Assembly: GCA_032719365.1 (NCBI GenBank)
Contig: CM064868.1
Location: 69,165,538 to 69,229,537, forward strand
From: Prinsepia uniflora
Lineage: Eukaryota > Streptophyta > Magnoliopsida > Rosales > Rosaceae
Direction of reading: 5' to 3'
Length of the DNA stretch: 64,000 nucleotides
This document shows positions 33,294 through 44,235 of the stretch, one piece after another. The position numbers were made by a program, and so were the translations under genes. A model generated the notes under the pieces. It was given only the letters and a program-made list of their open reading frames with translations, searched no databases and had not been told where the DNA came from. Each line of letters starts with the position of its first letter. The first letter of the stretch is position 1.

Positions 33294-35099
33294 ATGTATG
33301 AAGACTCTGTAGGCTGCAACTTTGACCCAACCTCCCTGACAGAATCAGCAGAAAGTGTGCTCAACCTCAACCCTCTTCCTCCTCCGCCACCACCACCGCC
33401 GCAACCACCAGAAATTATCAATATGGGCTGTGCTTCAGTTTCAGAGACCCACAGCAACCACGCAAGCAGCAACTTTGCTATTGAAGAAAACTTGAGGCTC
33501 TCCATGGAAGAGCTATCTTACCACCATCACCAAATCAACAACCAAAACCACCCGCATCAGCAAGATCATCATGCCGCCATAGAAATCGAGCTTCAGAATG
33601 AACTTGGGTTCGATATGGATAACCCATATAATACCAATTCTGACAATACCAACAATACCCATTTGGTTTCTTTTGAACAACAACCCAATTGGGACAACAA
33701 TATGCATGGCATCCCTGATCAGATTCAACAACTCCCAGATGGTTCTACTCCATACCCTCCAACACCTGACCTTCTCAACCTATTCAGCTTGCCCAGATGC
33801 TCACCTTCCTCTGTTCTTCAAAATTCATCCCTTACCTTCACAAACCCGCACCAGACAGCCTCCAATTTTCCGAGCTCTTTGGGGTATCTGGCTGACCTTC
33901 CCGGCGGTGTTGACACCCCATTGACAGCGTCTTCGGTTCTTTATGACCCACTTTTCCATCTGAATCTGCCTCCACAGCCTCCATTACTTAGGGAGCTGCT
34001 TCAGTCCTTGCCACATGGATACAGCTTGCCTGCCTCAAGAAATGGGTCTTTGTTTTGTAGTGGTGGGGATGAGAGAGAGGGGAGTGGAGGAGGAGGAGGG
34101 GCTTACCCAGATGGGGCTATTGGGAGGCAGTTTGATAATGGAGTCTTGGAGTTCTCAAGAGATATGACTTCTGTTGAAAGACGAAGAGATGTCAAAGGGG
34201 CCAAACCTTTTGCCACTGAGCGCCAAAGGAGAGTCCAATTGAATGGCAAATATGATGCCTTGAGGAAGTTAATTCCGAACCCAACAAAGGTATGCACCAT
34301 AATTAAAGCCTTCACGATTTCTAAGTTTGGCTTATTTAATGAAAAATATGCATAATTTGAAATCCCAATTTGGTGTTGTTTTTGTGGATAGTAGTTTATC
34401 ATATATTTTCGTCAATGTTTGTGTTTGTGTTTGGGGAACAATTGGAGCAAAGGGTGATAGGGCATCCATTGTGGGAGATGCAATTGATTACATAAAAGAG
34501 CTTCTGAGGACAGTGGAAGAGCTGAAATTAATGGTGGAGAAGAAAAGATATGCGAGAGAGAGCAGCAAGAGGCACAAGACTGAGCAAGACGGCGGCGGTG
34601 CCGGAGATGATGAAAGCTGCGACATGAAGCCTCTTGGTGATCGCCATGACCAGTCCTACAGCAATGGATCTCTGAGGAGCTCATGGCTGCAAAGGAAATC
34701 CAAAGAAACCGAGGTAGATATCCGAATCATCGATGATGAAGTTACCATCAAATTGGTTCAGAGGAAGAAGATCAATCTGTTGCTGTTTGTGTCCAGGCTC
34801 CTTGATGAAATGCAGCTTGATCTTCATCATGCTGCTGGTGGCCACATTGGTAATTCTTACAGTTTCTTGTTCAACACAAAGGTTGGTGTCTTCCAGTCTG
34901 GCGTTAATTAATCTTAAATAATAATTAGTAATTTGTGTTTCCTACATACATTTGGTGTGATTTTGATTAATAATTAGGATTTGGTTTTAATTTGTAGATG
35001 CTTGAGGGGTCTTCTTTGTATGCCAAAGCGATAGCTGACAAGCTGATTGAGGTTCTGGACAGACAATATGCAGCATTTCCTTCTACCAACAGTTATTAG
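33294..35099 (+). CDS. bHLH transcription factor, bHLH10/89/91-EAT1-like (gene 2), 508 aa
   Basis: Exons 33294-34289, 34453-34881 and 34998-35099, all phase 0, with GT-AG introns at the same places as gene 1. The start MYEDSVGC is chosen by family alignment; the longer frame from 33138 runs through the leader intron. Features: eight prolines after LNLNPL, a His/Asn-rich stretch, a Gly run, the bHLH (about 305-364: PFATERQRR, PNPTK, GDRASIVGDAIDYIKEL) and a C-terminal ACT-like domain (about 419-505). The basic region keeps Glu and Arg but has Pro where gene 1 has His, and QLNGKYDALRKL is closer to what I know of the family than gene 1's QLKGKYAVLRNL. The expected role, by homology only, is nuclear control of tapetum and pollen development. 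A copia LTR lies 195 bases after the stop. Confidence 0.9.
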
Positions 35100-35158
35100 G
35101 GAGACGAGATGATGCGCCTTTGGTTTTAACATGATGGTTTTGCTAATTAAAAGTAGGC

Positions 35159-35164
35159 AATAAA
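35159..35164 (+). terminator. Likely polyadenylation signal of bHLH gene 2
   Basis: AATAAA lies 60 bases after the stop, at the same place as in gene 1. Confidence 0.5.
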
Positions 35165-35294
35165 CTTGGTATGACATGGCAAAAGGCATGATTATATAGG
35201 ACTTGTTTTTTGGATTCATAGACAAATATGATTTCAGTGTTTAATTAATTATGATTTTAACTTCAAAGTTCTGTGTTGCAAGTGTTTGACATTA

Positions 35295-35511
35295 TGGAAT
35301 ATTAGAGGTGCTCATTGCTTTGAAGATTACATGAATAGGCCGTTGAATCCAACTGTATGTTTGATTCATTTTCCTATTAGGGTTTTGTAATCTTTAGATT
35401 TCCAGTAATTAGTTTATTCCTTTCTAATCCATGGTTTACATCTTGTGTACATTATAAATACCTTAGTTTATGAAAAGAATAAAGTAAGAGAAAATTAAGC
35501 TGTAAGTTTCA
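35295..35511 (+). mobile_element. 5' LTR of a Ty1/copia element, about 217 bp
   Basis: Starts TGGAATATTAG exactly where similarity between the 3' flanks of bHLH genes 1 and 2 stops (after GTTTGACATTA), and ends AAGTTTCA just before a Met-type primer site (TGGTATCAGAGC at 35515). It contains a TATAAATA-like motif (about 35453). No 3' LTR was found in the window. Confidence 0.75.
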
Positions 35512-35608
35512 ACTTGGTATCAGAGCTAGTGTTAGCAATAAACCTTGAGAGAAAATTAAGCTGTAAGTTTCAACTTGGTATCAGAGCTAGTGTTAGCAAT
35601 AAACCTTG
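35486..35608 (+). repeat. 61-bp tandem duplication carrying the copia primer site twice
   Basis: The stretch from GAGAAAATTAAGC through TGGTATCAGAGC to AATAAACCTTG is present twice head-to-tail with a 61-base period and essentially no differences, so primer sites stand at 35515 and 35576. Confidence 0.9.
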
Positions 35609-35662
35609 TTCTTTGTAAACACCAATCGTCGTGTTCTTGTGCCGTCTCTCACTCTGTGTAAT

Positions 35663-36345
35663 ATGGGTGATGCAGACAAGTCCTCTGCTCCTCAGATTAT
35701 TGTGCAATCTAAAGGTGTTAGTTTCAGTGCTGGTGTTGTTCTTAATGAGATCAATTATGATATCTGGTCTCAAATTCTTGAGATGCAGACTACTGCTCGT
35801 GAGAATTTGGATTATATTATGGGCAATACAGCTCCACCCCAGACCACCAATACCACCTATGCTAAGTGGTATGCTGAAAATCAAAGGTGAAAGGATGGTT
35901 GCTTACATCCATGACTCCAGAAATCATGAAGAGGTACCTTCAATTACGTACTGCACGTGAGATTTGGAGTGCACTGAGTAAAACGTTTTATGATGGGTCC
36001 GATGAATCAAGGATCTTTGATTTGAATCAACGTGCATTCTCCACCAAGCAGAATAGGAGACCATTGTCCACCTACTATAGAGATTTGGTTGAAATCTTCC
36101 AGGAATTGGATCATTGTGATACTGTAGTGACGAAGGATGCAGAAGATGTGGTGCTATACCGAAAATCGATCTAGCGTCTACGTATTGACATCTTCATTGC
36201 CGGTCTTGATGCGGAGTTCGAACTAGTTCATGGAGAAGTACTCTGAAAGGAATCAGTACTTGATTTTGAACAAACGCATGCTTATATTCGACGTGATGCT
36301 CTTCGTAGACAAACCCTTGGCAGGGAATCTAAGAGTTCTGACAAT
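35663..36345 (+). pseudogene. Ty1/copia gag fragment, frameshifted
   Basis: The first frame (35663-35890) reads MGDADKSSAP and later INYDIWSQILEMQ. The second, in another frame (from 35887), reads KGWLLTSMTPEIMKRYLQL, EIWSALSKTFYDGSDESRIF and STYYRDLVEIFQELDH, all typical of plant copia gag (UBN2-type). A one-base loss near 35888 breaks the frame. TAG (about 36172) and TGA (about 36244) stops follow, and the end reads AYIRRDALRRQTLGRES. No protease, integrase or RT follows. It is a dead fragment, perhaps of a gag-only element. Confidence 0.85.
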
Positions 36346-38727
36346 GCTTATATTCGATGTGAAATTACTATTGACTTTCTGAAGTATTTTGATTAATACT
36401 TTTGACTGAAGAGTTTGTGTATCATATGTGTGTTTCTCTTGAATTTTCTTTTTCCCAACTTTGGAAATTAGTGCCTTGGAATTCTAAATCCTAATGCTTT
36501 AAAAAAATTTGTGCTTCACGCTTCAAATTGAGTTTTCTAAGTCACTGGGGGAAAATAAAATGTTTCTACACAAAACAGTTAGAATTTATAATTCATTTCT
36601 TTGTTTCAACCTTACAGTTGTTTTGATGAAGAAGTTGTTTTCGAATTTTGTTTCTATGGATATGTCTATTGCAAAGGATGAGACTATTGGAATCTGTTAA
36701 TTGATTCATAAGTGGGAGTTTGTTTTTCTCAATTTATTTGTTTTGTCTCACTTGAGTTTTAGCCCATTAAAAAGAAACAAGTTTTTATCAGTGGGAGCGA
36801 TGTTTCCTTTTCACGATTTTGTTCATTTTATACTTGTCATGTTTTGTTTTCATTTAGTTTTTTGAAAAGCTCTTTGTAAAAAATTATTGTGATTAAACAA
36901 TTATATTTGGTTTATTGGAAGTTTGATTGAACCATTATATAGTTTAGATTAATTCCCAGTGTTTTGGAATTCCTATTTGTAGTGCAAACTTTGTTGAGAC
37001 AACTTTTGTGCAGCAACTTGTGTTGAAGATCACCTATTGTGCTAATGATTTATTTGGTTTGGTAACAGATTCTTGTTCATTTTGTCCTCGTTGTCTCAAC
37101 ATTGTTTCCACATTTTTGTTTCTTATTATGGTTAATAATTTTGAAAGAACCATAGTCCATTGACTAAGTATAACTGTTTTGGCAGCTATTGTCTATGCTG
37201 ATTCCTTTTGTTTAATAGCAATAGTTGGTTGTTCTAACTTTTGATGGAGTGCCTTTCTGTTAAATGGTGCATTTTGTGGATTTTGATCACCTTGTGTATT
37301 AGTGATACTTTTGGCAACTTGTGATGTTGATCACCTTATGTGTTTGTGATCTTTTGGATTGGTAATTGAGGTTCTCTGAATCTTATATAAGTCTAAACCA
37401 AAGTTACATGGAAATTCAGATTGAATTTGACATACTGTAGCTAGGTTCGATCAATATGAGTATTAATCAGTAGGAAAGTTAATCAGTGGGAGTCTGATCT
37501 GATAATTGGAAGTAAGTTTACTTTAATTATATGTTTTCCTAAGTTATTGTTGGATATTTGATGGTTTATGATAATTATAAGATGGATTTCAGAAATATAA
37601 CTGTTTAATGTTAACCTGGGTTCATACGTGAATTCATAGTTAAGTTGATAATTTTAACAGTTATGAAGTCTATTAAAACTGCTGTTATAATTATTATTAT
37701 ACGCTATGCAATGCTTGATTGCACTATGAACCATCGTGATAGCTATGCAATGCTTGATTGCATCAAAGATTATGGTTCTTATGATTCTTATTTGTGTTTT
37801 GATGTTTTGATCTTTTTGACAGTTAGTAGCTTTAGAATCTGTTAACCTGCTAGATTTGAAGTTTTTAAATTTCCGACATTTGTCTATTAGATGGAAGCCC
37901 AAAAACATAGCCCAAGGTCATCTGGGCCCCGTAACCGATCCAATTGCAAATTATCATCGGCCCGTGAATAACAACAACGCATCGACCTCCACCTTCGTCC
38001 GTCTCCGTACGAGTGACTTTTTGGACAGCTTCAACTCAAAATTTGTTCAAAAACCTCAAAATGATACTGCAACCTAAACTCTGACGTTCGACTGTTTGAG
38101 ACTTCGACGGCGACTCACTGCCACCACACTCCTCGTTGACGACCTCCAGCTTCCCTTCCTTAATCCGTCGCTCTTGCTTCCCGGTAAATCTCAGTCGCGC
38201 TCATTATAAGTATTGATGTTATAATAAACCAGAATTGCATACTTTATTTTTCTGTTAGTATTTTTCTGTTGAGAAGATTTGCAGTAATGGTTGTTATTTG
38301 GGTTTTATGTCTAGAAAGGAATAGACGGATACTTGTGAATGAGGTTGATAGGTAATTATTTGTGGGACAAAGATTGTTTCTGGGCATCTTGTTTGGCATC
38401 AGTGCCATCAGAGTCATCGGAGTTAGAGGGAGTTCATCGATGGATGATGGTCTTGGTGGTTGGTTTTGGTGTGACATGTAGTTAATTGATGGTCAGAGTA
38501 GCACTGAAGTAAAGGTGTTAGAAATTTTGAGCCACCAGTCATACCTGTGAGTAACCATAACTTTGTCATAATCGTGTTTATCTGTAAGAAATTAAGAACA
38601 TTGTTGTGAAGTGGGCCAAGTGGAAAACTATCTTACTATTTAGCAAATTATTCATGAGGAATCTCATGATCTTGTGTTGCTGTTAAATCATCCCCAAACT
38701 GTAATCAAAACTTTGTTGGCAATCACC
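36346..38727. other. T-rich stretch of unknown origin after the copia gag
   Basis: No long frame or known domain. GTGGGAG motifs (36713, 36791 and 37486) resemble the region before a copia 3' LTR, so part may be element-derived. At 37990-38185 the base composition turns GC-richer, with a splice-donor-like CCCG/GTAAAT. This could be a 5' leader exon of the LYR gene 3 kb downstream, but that is speculation. Confidence 0.35.
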
Positions 38728-38921
38728 AACTTCCTTGTCCTTCCGGAACTGGGCAGGCGTCAGCACCCATACATGGTCTTATGACTTTTCCGAGACCTGT
38801 GTTTTTGGTAAGCAGTCACCTGGGCCTCATCACTGCGGCCCCCTTTGTGATGGGGCACCCTTTTGCCGAAGTTACGGGGCTATTTTGCCGAGTTCCTTAG
38901 AGAAAGTTGTCTTGTGCCCCT
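38728..38921 (-). pseudogene. Plastid 23S rRNA fragment (nuclear plastid DNA), antisense
   Basis: The plus strand reads the complement of a well-known conserved part of 23S rRNA (CCGAAGTTACGGGGCTATTT, AGTTCCTTAGAGA), so the rRNA sense is the minus strand. A few differences from the conserved sequence show decay. It is a nuclear copy of organelle DNA; plastid origin is favoured by the adjoining psbL, and it is not a working rRNA gene. Confidence 0.8.
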
Positions 38922-39002
38922 GAGTAGAATCGTACCAGTCTACTGGGGGTTATTACTCATTTTTGTACTTGCTGTTTTATTTTCAATTTATTTCTCTAAT
39001 CA
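38922..39002 (+). pseudogene. psbL: Plastid psbL fragment (nuclear plastid DNA)
   Basis: Translation gives YWGLLLIFVLAVLFSIYFSN, the membrane segment and C-terminus of PsbL, a small photosystem II subunit. The N-terminal part is missing; the sequence joins the 23S fragment directly. In plastid genomes psbL lies in the large single-copy region and 23S rRNA in the inverted repeat, so the join is not collinear. The plastid-derived part may extend to about 39080. Confidence 0.85.
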
Positions 39003-39080
39003 AAAAAAGGATAATAGTAGGAATTCTTTTATTCCATTCGGAATGACATCTTATAATAGTGGTCTTCTCGGGTTTCTTCT

Positions 39081-41249
39081 CTGCTGCGTCAAATTGTTTT
39101 TGTATCTCAAACTTTATATTCACCTGTGTTCGCTTCCTTTTTCTATGAGCTACCCATAACTTATCTGGTGAGCTCTTTATTCTAAATCCATCTCATTTCT
39201 AAGGTTTAATTTATTTGGGGATTTTGGTTCCAATCCATTTTCTTGCTGGATCATCTTATCCAAAATTCTCTTCATTGAATCAAATCATCACCTAAATCAC
39301 TCACTAGTCCTGCTTTCTTTCAGATTTTTATTGAACAAGCATCTGCCATGATTTTTCTTGGTTTTAAATTGGGGTTGGAATATTTATAAATGGATTTGGA
39401 CTTACGACCTTGCATTACGTTCGAATAAAAGTCCTTTCTTACATTAATTGACTGGTATGGTTTGCTATTACAGATGTATTGTTTGCCTAATGCAGCTGTA
39501 TTTATAACTCAATCCGTTTGGTTTCAAACACAAATTATTATGATCTATAAATTATTACTTTTTTCATCATCAAAGTAAAAGTTGCTTGTAAAACTTTAGA
39601 ATGAGTACATAAATGGATCTGATTTTCAGACCTTAACTATGTTCTATATAGATATCTATATATATATATATATACATCTATTTTTCTTGATGGGTAAGAT
39701 TAAAGAGTCGTTTTTAATTAGAATACCTATAGAAAATTCTTGGTTTATACATGTATAGATCACTCTCTGTATTTAATGATATAATTTTGTATGTATTAGA
39801 ATGCACATACTTGGTTTTACAAGTGGAGGTATATCATCATATTCCTCAATAAGTATATATATTATTAGGTCTCAGGTCCTATTTTGCTTATATAACTGGG
39901 ATTGTATACAATTGGTTTAAGATTGGTGATGGTATTATTTTTTGATAGGAATGTACGGGTTGTATCAAAGTGCTATGGCTAGTTTTGCAGTGAATCAGAA
40001 TTACTCTATAGCTTTGCATTAAAGTTGGGGGAGTTGGAAGGAATCTTATTAATTCTATTCCTGTTAAAAGTGTTAATCTTTCATATACTTATGTTATGGA
40101 TGCAATTGTGATATGTTTGGAAATGGCATAATTCAATTAGATAACAGGTTGTTGAGCAAGAATTGGATGTCTTTAGAAATAATTTTGAATAATATTTCTA
40201 GATGAGTATTGTTTTCTTAGAATGTTTTATTGATAGTTCCATCTTAATATGGTTATAATTGATAAGTGATGATCATTCATTCATTATGGGTTCATAGGAA
40301 GTTAAGATAGACTGAAAAGACTATGGTCATCTATGATCATGAGTTGGAGTCCCTAATGAGAAACCTAGTATGTGATTCATAAAAATATAAATAAAATTAA
40401 TCAAATCCACTTTCAGGGCACCCAGGATCTTGGGAGCACGTTTGCTCACCACTCCTCTGTATGCCATGTGTTCTTTAATTAATGATAATTAAATTTTACA
40501 TTAAATTCTTCTTTTTAATTTTGAAAAACACTTTAAAAAAAAGAAGAGTCGATAGCCATATCTTCCCGACACACCCAACTCTGACCTACATCAGCCCAAA
40601 TCTGAGTAATATTCCCAGGATCTATATCAGCCTAAATGTGCACAAAGAAAGGGTGTGAAGCCATATCGGTTTAAGCTTGATTAAAGGATCAGATCAGGTA
40701 TCGAATTTGGGGACTGGTCTGACATGATGACTAATAACAAGAAAATGGTATTGATTGTTAACTGGGTTAACAGGGGAAGAGGAAACAATACAGTCATGCA
40801 TCGTTGTTCTTGTTATCAGATTTTGTGATTGAAATAGTTCCATTGTGATTGTTGAACCTCTTGAGCTAGTAAACCTCAGGCCCTCAACCCTTACAAATTT
40901 GCTTCAGGTTTTGAACCAAGAAGATATAGATGAGCGGGATTTCAATTAGATTAGACGAATACATTTTTTTTCTTTCTCTTTGTCTTTTTTTGGGTTGAAT
41001 CTTTTTATTAGTAAGAGTAGTGTCACTGTTTTATTTTATTTTTTTATGAAGTTTATTCACGCCCCAGGTGCAGTGAATGTTTTTTCCTTAACCAGGATCT
41101 GGGGCGTGACATCTGGCCTACTATGCGATGCATAAAAATATAAATAAAATTACTCATGCTTTACTAATCTGGGTTGGTACTCCATAGCTCTGTAAAAGAT
41201 TAAAGCATTTCACGGCATTGAACTTTGAGGAGTTATAAGTGAGAGAGAA
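39081..41249. other. Intergenic or upstream region of the LYR gene
   Basis: No coding frame is recognised. It contains a TA microsatellite (39655-39675) and a 35-bp direct repeat (near 40361 and 41118, ATAAAAATATAAATAAAATT). It may include the promoter and leader of the LYR gene, but no TATA box can be assigned with confidence. Confidence 0.45.
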
Positions 41250-41522
41250 ATGGGAAAGGGCGTGATATGGGCAACGGCTGAGGACTTAGCAAGAAACAGA
41301 GGACAAGTTCTCTCTCTGTATCGCCAAATACTGAGAAGCCTCAATTCACCAAATTTGCCTCTAAATTGGGCAGCAAGGCTGGCCAAGAAAGCAGAGACAC
41401 GCGCAATTTTCATGTTGGCTGCTGAGGAGAGGTCTCTGCACAACATTGATGACCTCATTGATGCTGCTCACTACTCTCTCTCCCTCCTCAGGAAAGGAGA
41501 AATACCCAAATACATCCAATGA
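41250..41522 (+). CDS. LYR-motif (Complex1_LYR) small protein, 90 aa
   Basis: A complete 90-residue frame in one exon. It has the LYR signature (SLYRQILRSL, about residues 22-31) and the following basic helix (LAKKAETRAIF) expected of Complex1_LYR proteins. These are small, mostly mitochondrial helical proteins that bind acyl-carrier protein and assist assembly of respiratory complexes or Fe-S proteins. I recognise the sequence type as a conserved plant LYR protein but not its specific partner. The start ATG follows GAGAGAGAA. The stop TGA is immediately followed by a strong splice donor (GTAAGT), so the gene has an intron right after the stop or an alternative C-terminus. The length is typical of the family. 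Confidence 0.88.
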   Translation: MGKGVIWATAEDLARNRGQVLSLYRQILRSLNSPNLPLNWAARLAKKAETRAIFMLAAEERSLHNIDDLIDAAHYSLSLLRKGEIPKYIQ

Positions 41523-42199
41523 GTAAGTTGCTTTTTTGCACGCATTTAGAAGGTGAACCAGTTGGGTTACTTCTCCAATTGTTGAAATCAAATCGTGTTT
41601 CCCAAATTTTTGGTGGATGGTTTTGGTGCAATTTGGTTAAGAATGTCTTCAGTATAAAACGGAATTGCTTGCCTTTTGTGTTTTGTTTGAAGTGTTTTAA
41701 TACATTTAATGATTGATTGATTGATTTGTGTGTTTGTGTCGTGCTCCAATTGTAATGTGATTCAGCTTGTTTGTGTCGCAATTTCAAAATTGATTGTTTT
41801 TTTGTTCATTTGGAAAGTCTTTTTCTGTGGGGTTTGATTAAAAGTTGTTTAGTTGAGAGGTAAGTTGCTTGTTTTTCATGAAAGAGAAAAGAGGGCGAGT
41901 TTTATGTGTAATTTAATGAAGATAAAACTCATGGGTTGTGGCTTGAACTAGGATTTATCATCTTGACCTGATAGTTGGATATCGATCTTTAATTCATGTA
42001 GATGGCTTTTGAATTCTTAACCATGCCAGTGTTAATATTGTATCCGAGCGTTAGATAGCAAGCTTTGATGTTTCAAATGTTGGTTCTATAATGAAACCAT
42101 TTTTTTTTTTTTGAGAAATTAGTTCAAATCATGCCTGGCTTATTGATTCTTGTAAAAGAACAATTTGGTTTTACTTATTTGTTGTGGAAAATGATGCAG
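41523..42199 (+). other. Predicted 3' UTR intron of the LYR gene
   Basis: Donor GTAAGT directly after the stop codon and acceptor AATGATGCAG at 42190-42199. A 3' UTR exon would run from 42200 to about 42420. There is no competing long frame within it. Confidence 0.5.
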
Positions 42200-42420
42200 G
42201 TGTTTTCTGTATGCATTCAGCCTCTCCTTTGGGTACCGGAATGTAAAGAAATTTGTTACTTTTCATCGGCTCTCCTGTTTTCTGAGATAAACATACTGAA
42301 TTTGTCATATGTTTCTGCGCCACCATGTGAAGCTGGTACCTGAGTGCAAGAGGCCTATATATTTTGTTGTGCATTTGATTTAGGATTATCATCTATATGT
42401 AGTTTAGTATTATTTTACTA

Positions 42421-42859
42421 CCTTCTGGGTGTGTTTGGGTGAAAAATTTTGAAATGGCGATTGAGTGAAGGGACTTTAAAGTGATGGGATGTACAAATTA
42501 ACTTGGAGCTAGTTTGTGATTGGTGTGTTTTTTTTTTAAAAATTGTTTAAGCTGTGGTTTTTTGAAAGGTTATTTTTGGTTTTTATTAATCATAATAAGT
42601 AATTATACATAAAATAATTTTTGTAAAAGTAGTTTTTAAAAACATGCATATTGCTTTTAAATTTTTTTTGTTAAAAATCTATTGTTTTTCGAAAAAGCAA
42701 AATTTTATATTTTTATTAGCGTTTTTATATTGCTTTATTTTCAAATAAAGTAGTTTTTTCAAGAGGGAAAATACTATATAGGGCCTTGTTTGACTAATTT
42801 ATTAAGTAGAAGGATTTGATGGTGAGATTCCTTAGAGCTAGATAGAGGTAAGAGCAAGG
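42421..42859. other. AT-rich 3' flank
   Basis: Low-complexity T- and A-rich DNA; nothing is recognised. Confidence 0.6.
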
Positions 42860-42867
42860 GTTAGAGA

Positions 42868-43612
42868 TAGGCCTCGTCATTGGGCTGAGTCGGGCAAGCC
42901 TGGCCCAAAATTTTTGGGCTTGGGCCGGGTCGGGCTTATTTCATAATTTAAAAAATATCGGGCCGGGTTGGGCGGGCTTGATCATAAATATGAAAGCCCA
43001 TGCCCTTTGTCGGGCCGGGTTTTTATCGGGCTTTACGGGTCGGGCCTACTAAGCCTATTTGTACCTACCTAATTGTAAAAAAAAAATTGAGTTGAGTTTA
43101 AATATTATTATCGAATATTGAAATAAGCTATGGAGGGGTACTATTGGATTTAGAGAATTGATCTAAATTTTCGACCATAAAACCGAGATAAGATAAGCAG
43201 GTCTCTAAGAAAGTCAGAGGCCTAGTGAGTTTTTTTGAATTTAGGGTTAGAGTTTGGTTTGGGCATTGGGCTTTTAAATGACACTAGGTTGAGATTTGGT
43301 TGGAGTTTTGGATTTTGGCTATAATAGTAGTAACAAAATTGGATTTGGTATCAATTCTTAATTTATAATTATTTTATATTTTCGGGCTTATGGGTCGGGT
43401 TTACCTGGGCGGGTCGGGCTGGGCTTACCGGGCTTTATCGGGCTCGGGCCTATTGGGCCTAGCGGGCTTGAATACCATAAGCCCAAGTCCAGCCCGTCAA
43501 CATGCGGGCCGGGCCAGCCCACGGCCCATATCTGGCCGGGTCGGGCTTTTTGTCATCGGGCCTATCGGGTACCCATAAGCCCGTGGGCTTCTGGGCCAAA
43601 TGATGAGGGCTA
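42868..43612. mobile_element. hAT-type non-autonomous element (MITE), 745 bp, TSD GTTAGAGA
   Basis: Terminal inverted repeats TAGGCCTCGTCATTGGGC (left) and TAGCCCTCATCATTTGGC (right, minus strand) differ at three of 18 positions. An exact 8-bp duplication, GTTAGAGA, flanks them (42860-42867 and 43613-43620), the TSD length of hAT transposons. Both subterminal regions are packed with GGGCCGGGT and GGGCTTGGGCC motifs in both orientations. There is no transposase. The young-looking TSD suggests recent movement. Confidence 0.9.
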
Positions 43613-43620
43613 GTTAGAGA

Positions 43621-44015
43621 TAAGATTTAGTTTCTTAAATGATATTGCTCATAACATTTTGTTGAAGGCTGTTTGATGTGTTTCTAATGGAGAAGGATAA
43701 AAGATAAAAATTTAAATTTTTGAAAATTATTTTTTAAAGATAATAATGTAAAAATATTACATAATGTATAGGAAATATAACTTAGTTCTTATATATGATA
43801 ATTAAAATGTTAAATTTTATAAAAAAAAAAGTAAATTATACTAAAATAATGCAAGTCTAAAAAAATAACAACTGTCAATTTAAATTAAAAAAAATATATG
43901 AAACATGAAAGACATAAAAAATATATAACATTTGGCAACTCTTTATTGGTTGCCATTAATCTAATCCACGCAATGAGAAAGGTTAGAATAGTTTCAGCTC
44001 ATGTCTTTAGCCTTA
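43621..44015. other. AT-rich spacer
   Basis: Poly-A-rich low-complexity sequence without recognisable features. Confidence 0.6.
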
Positions 44016-44235
44016 CCCAGTCTAGGCCAACCCATTTAGCCCTTGGCATTGGGCCCAAATTTTTTGGGCTTGGGTTCGGTCGGATTGGGCATATTAAATA
44101 ATTTTTAAAATTTTGGGGCGAATCGGGTGAGCTTACTTACATATATAAGAACCCAAGTTTTTTTTTTATCGGACTAGACTTTTATTATGGTTTTCGGGTC
44201 TAGCCTAATAAGTTCGGGCCGGACTCGAGTTAGTT
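44016..44235. mobile_element. Degenerate fragment related to the hAT MITE
   Basis: GGCATTGGGCCCAAATTTTT, then TGGGCTTGGGTTCGG and further GGGCC-type motifs repeat the left part of the MITE at 42868 with many changes. No second end or TSD was found. Confidence 0.5.

Noticed and set aside
38863..39159. A 98-residue frame as a possible new membrane protein
   Set aside because: It is a read-through of 23S rRNA complement, psbL and flanking DNA in a nuclear plastid fragment.
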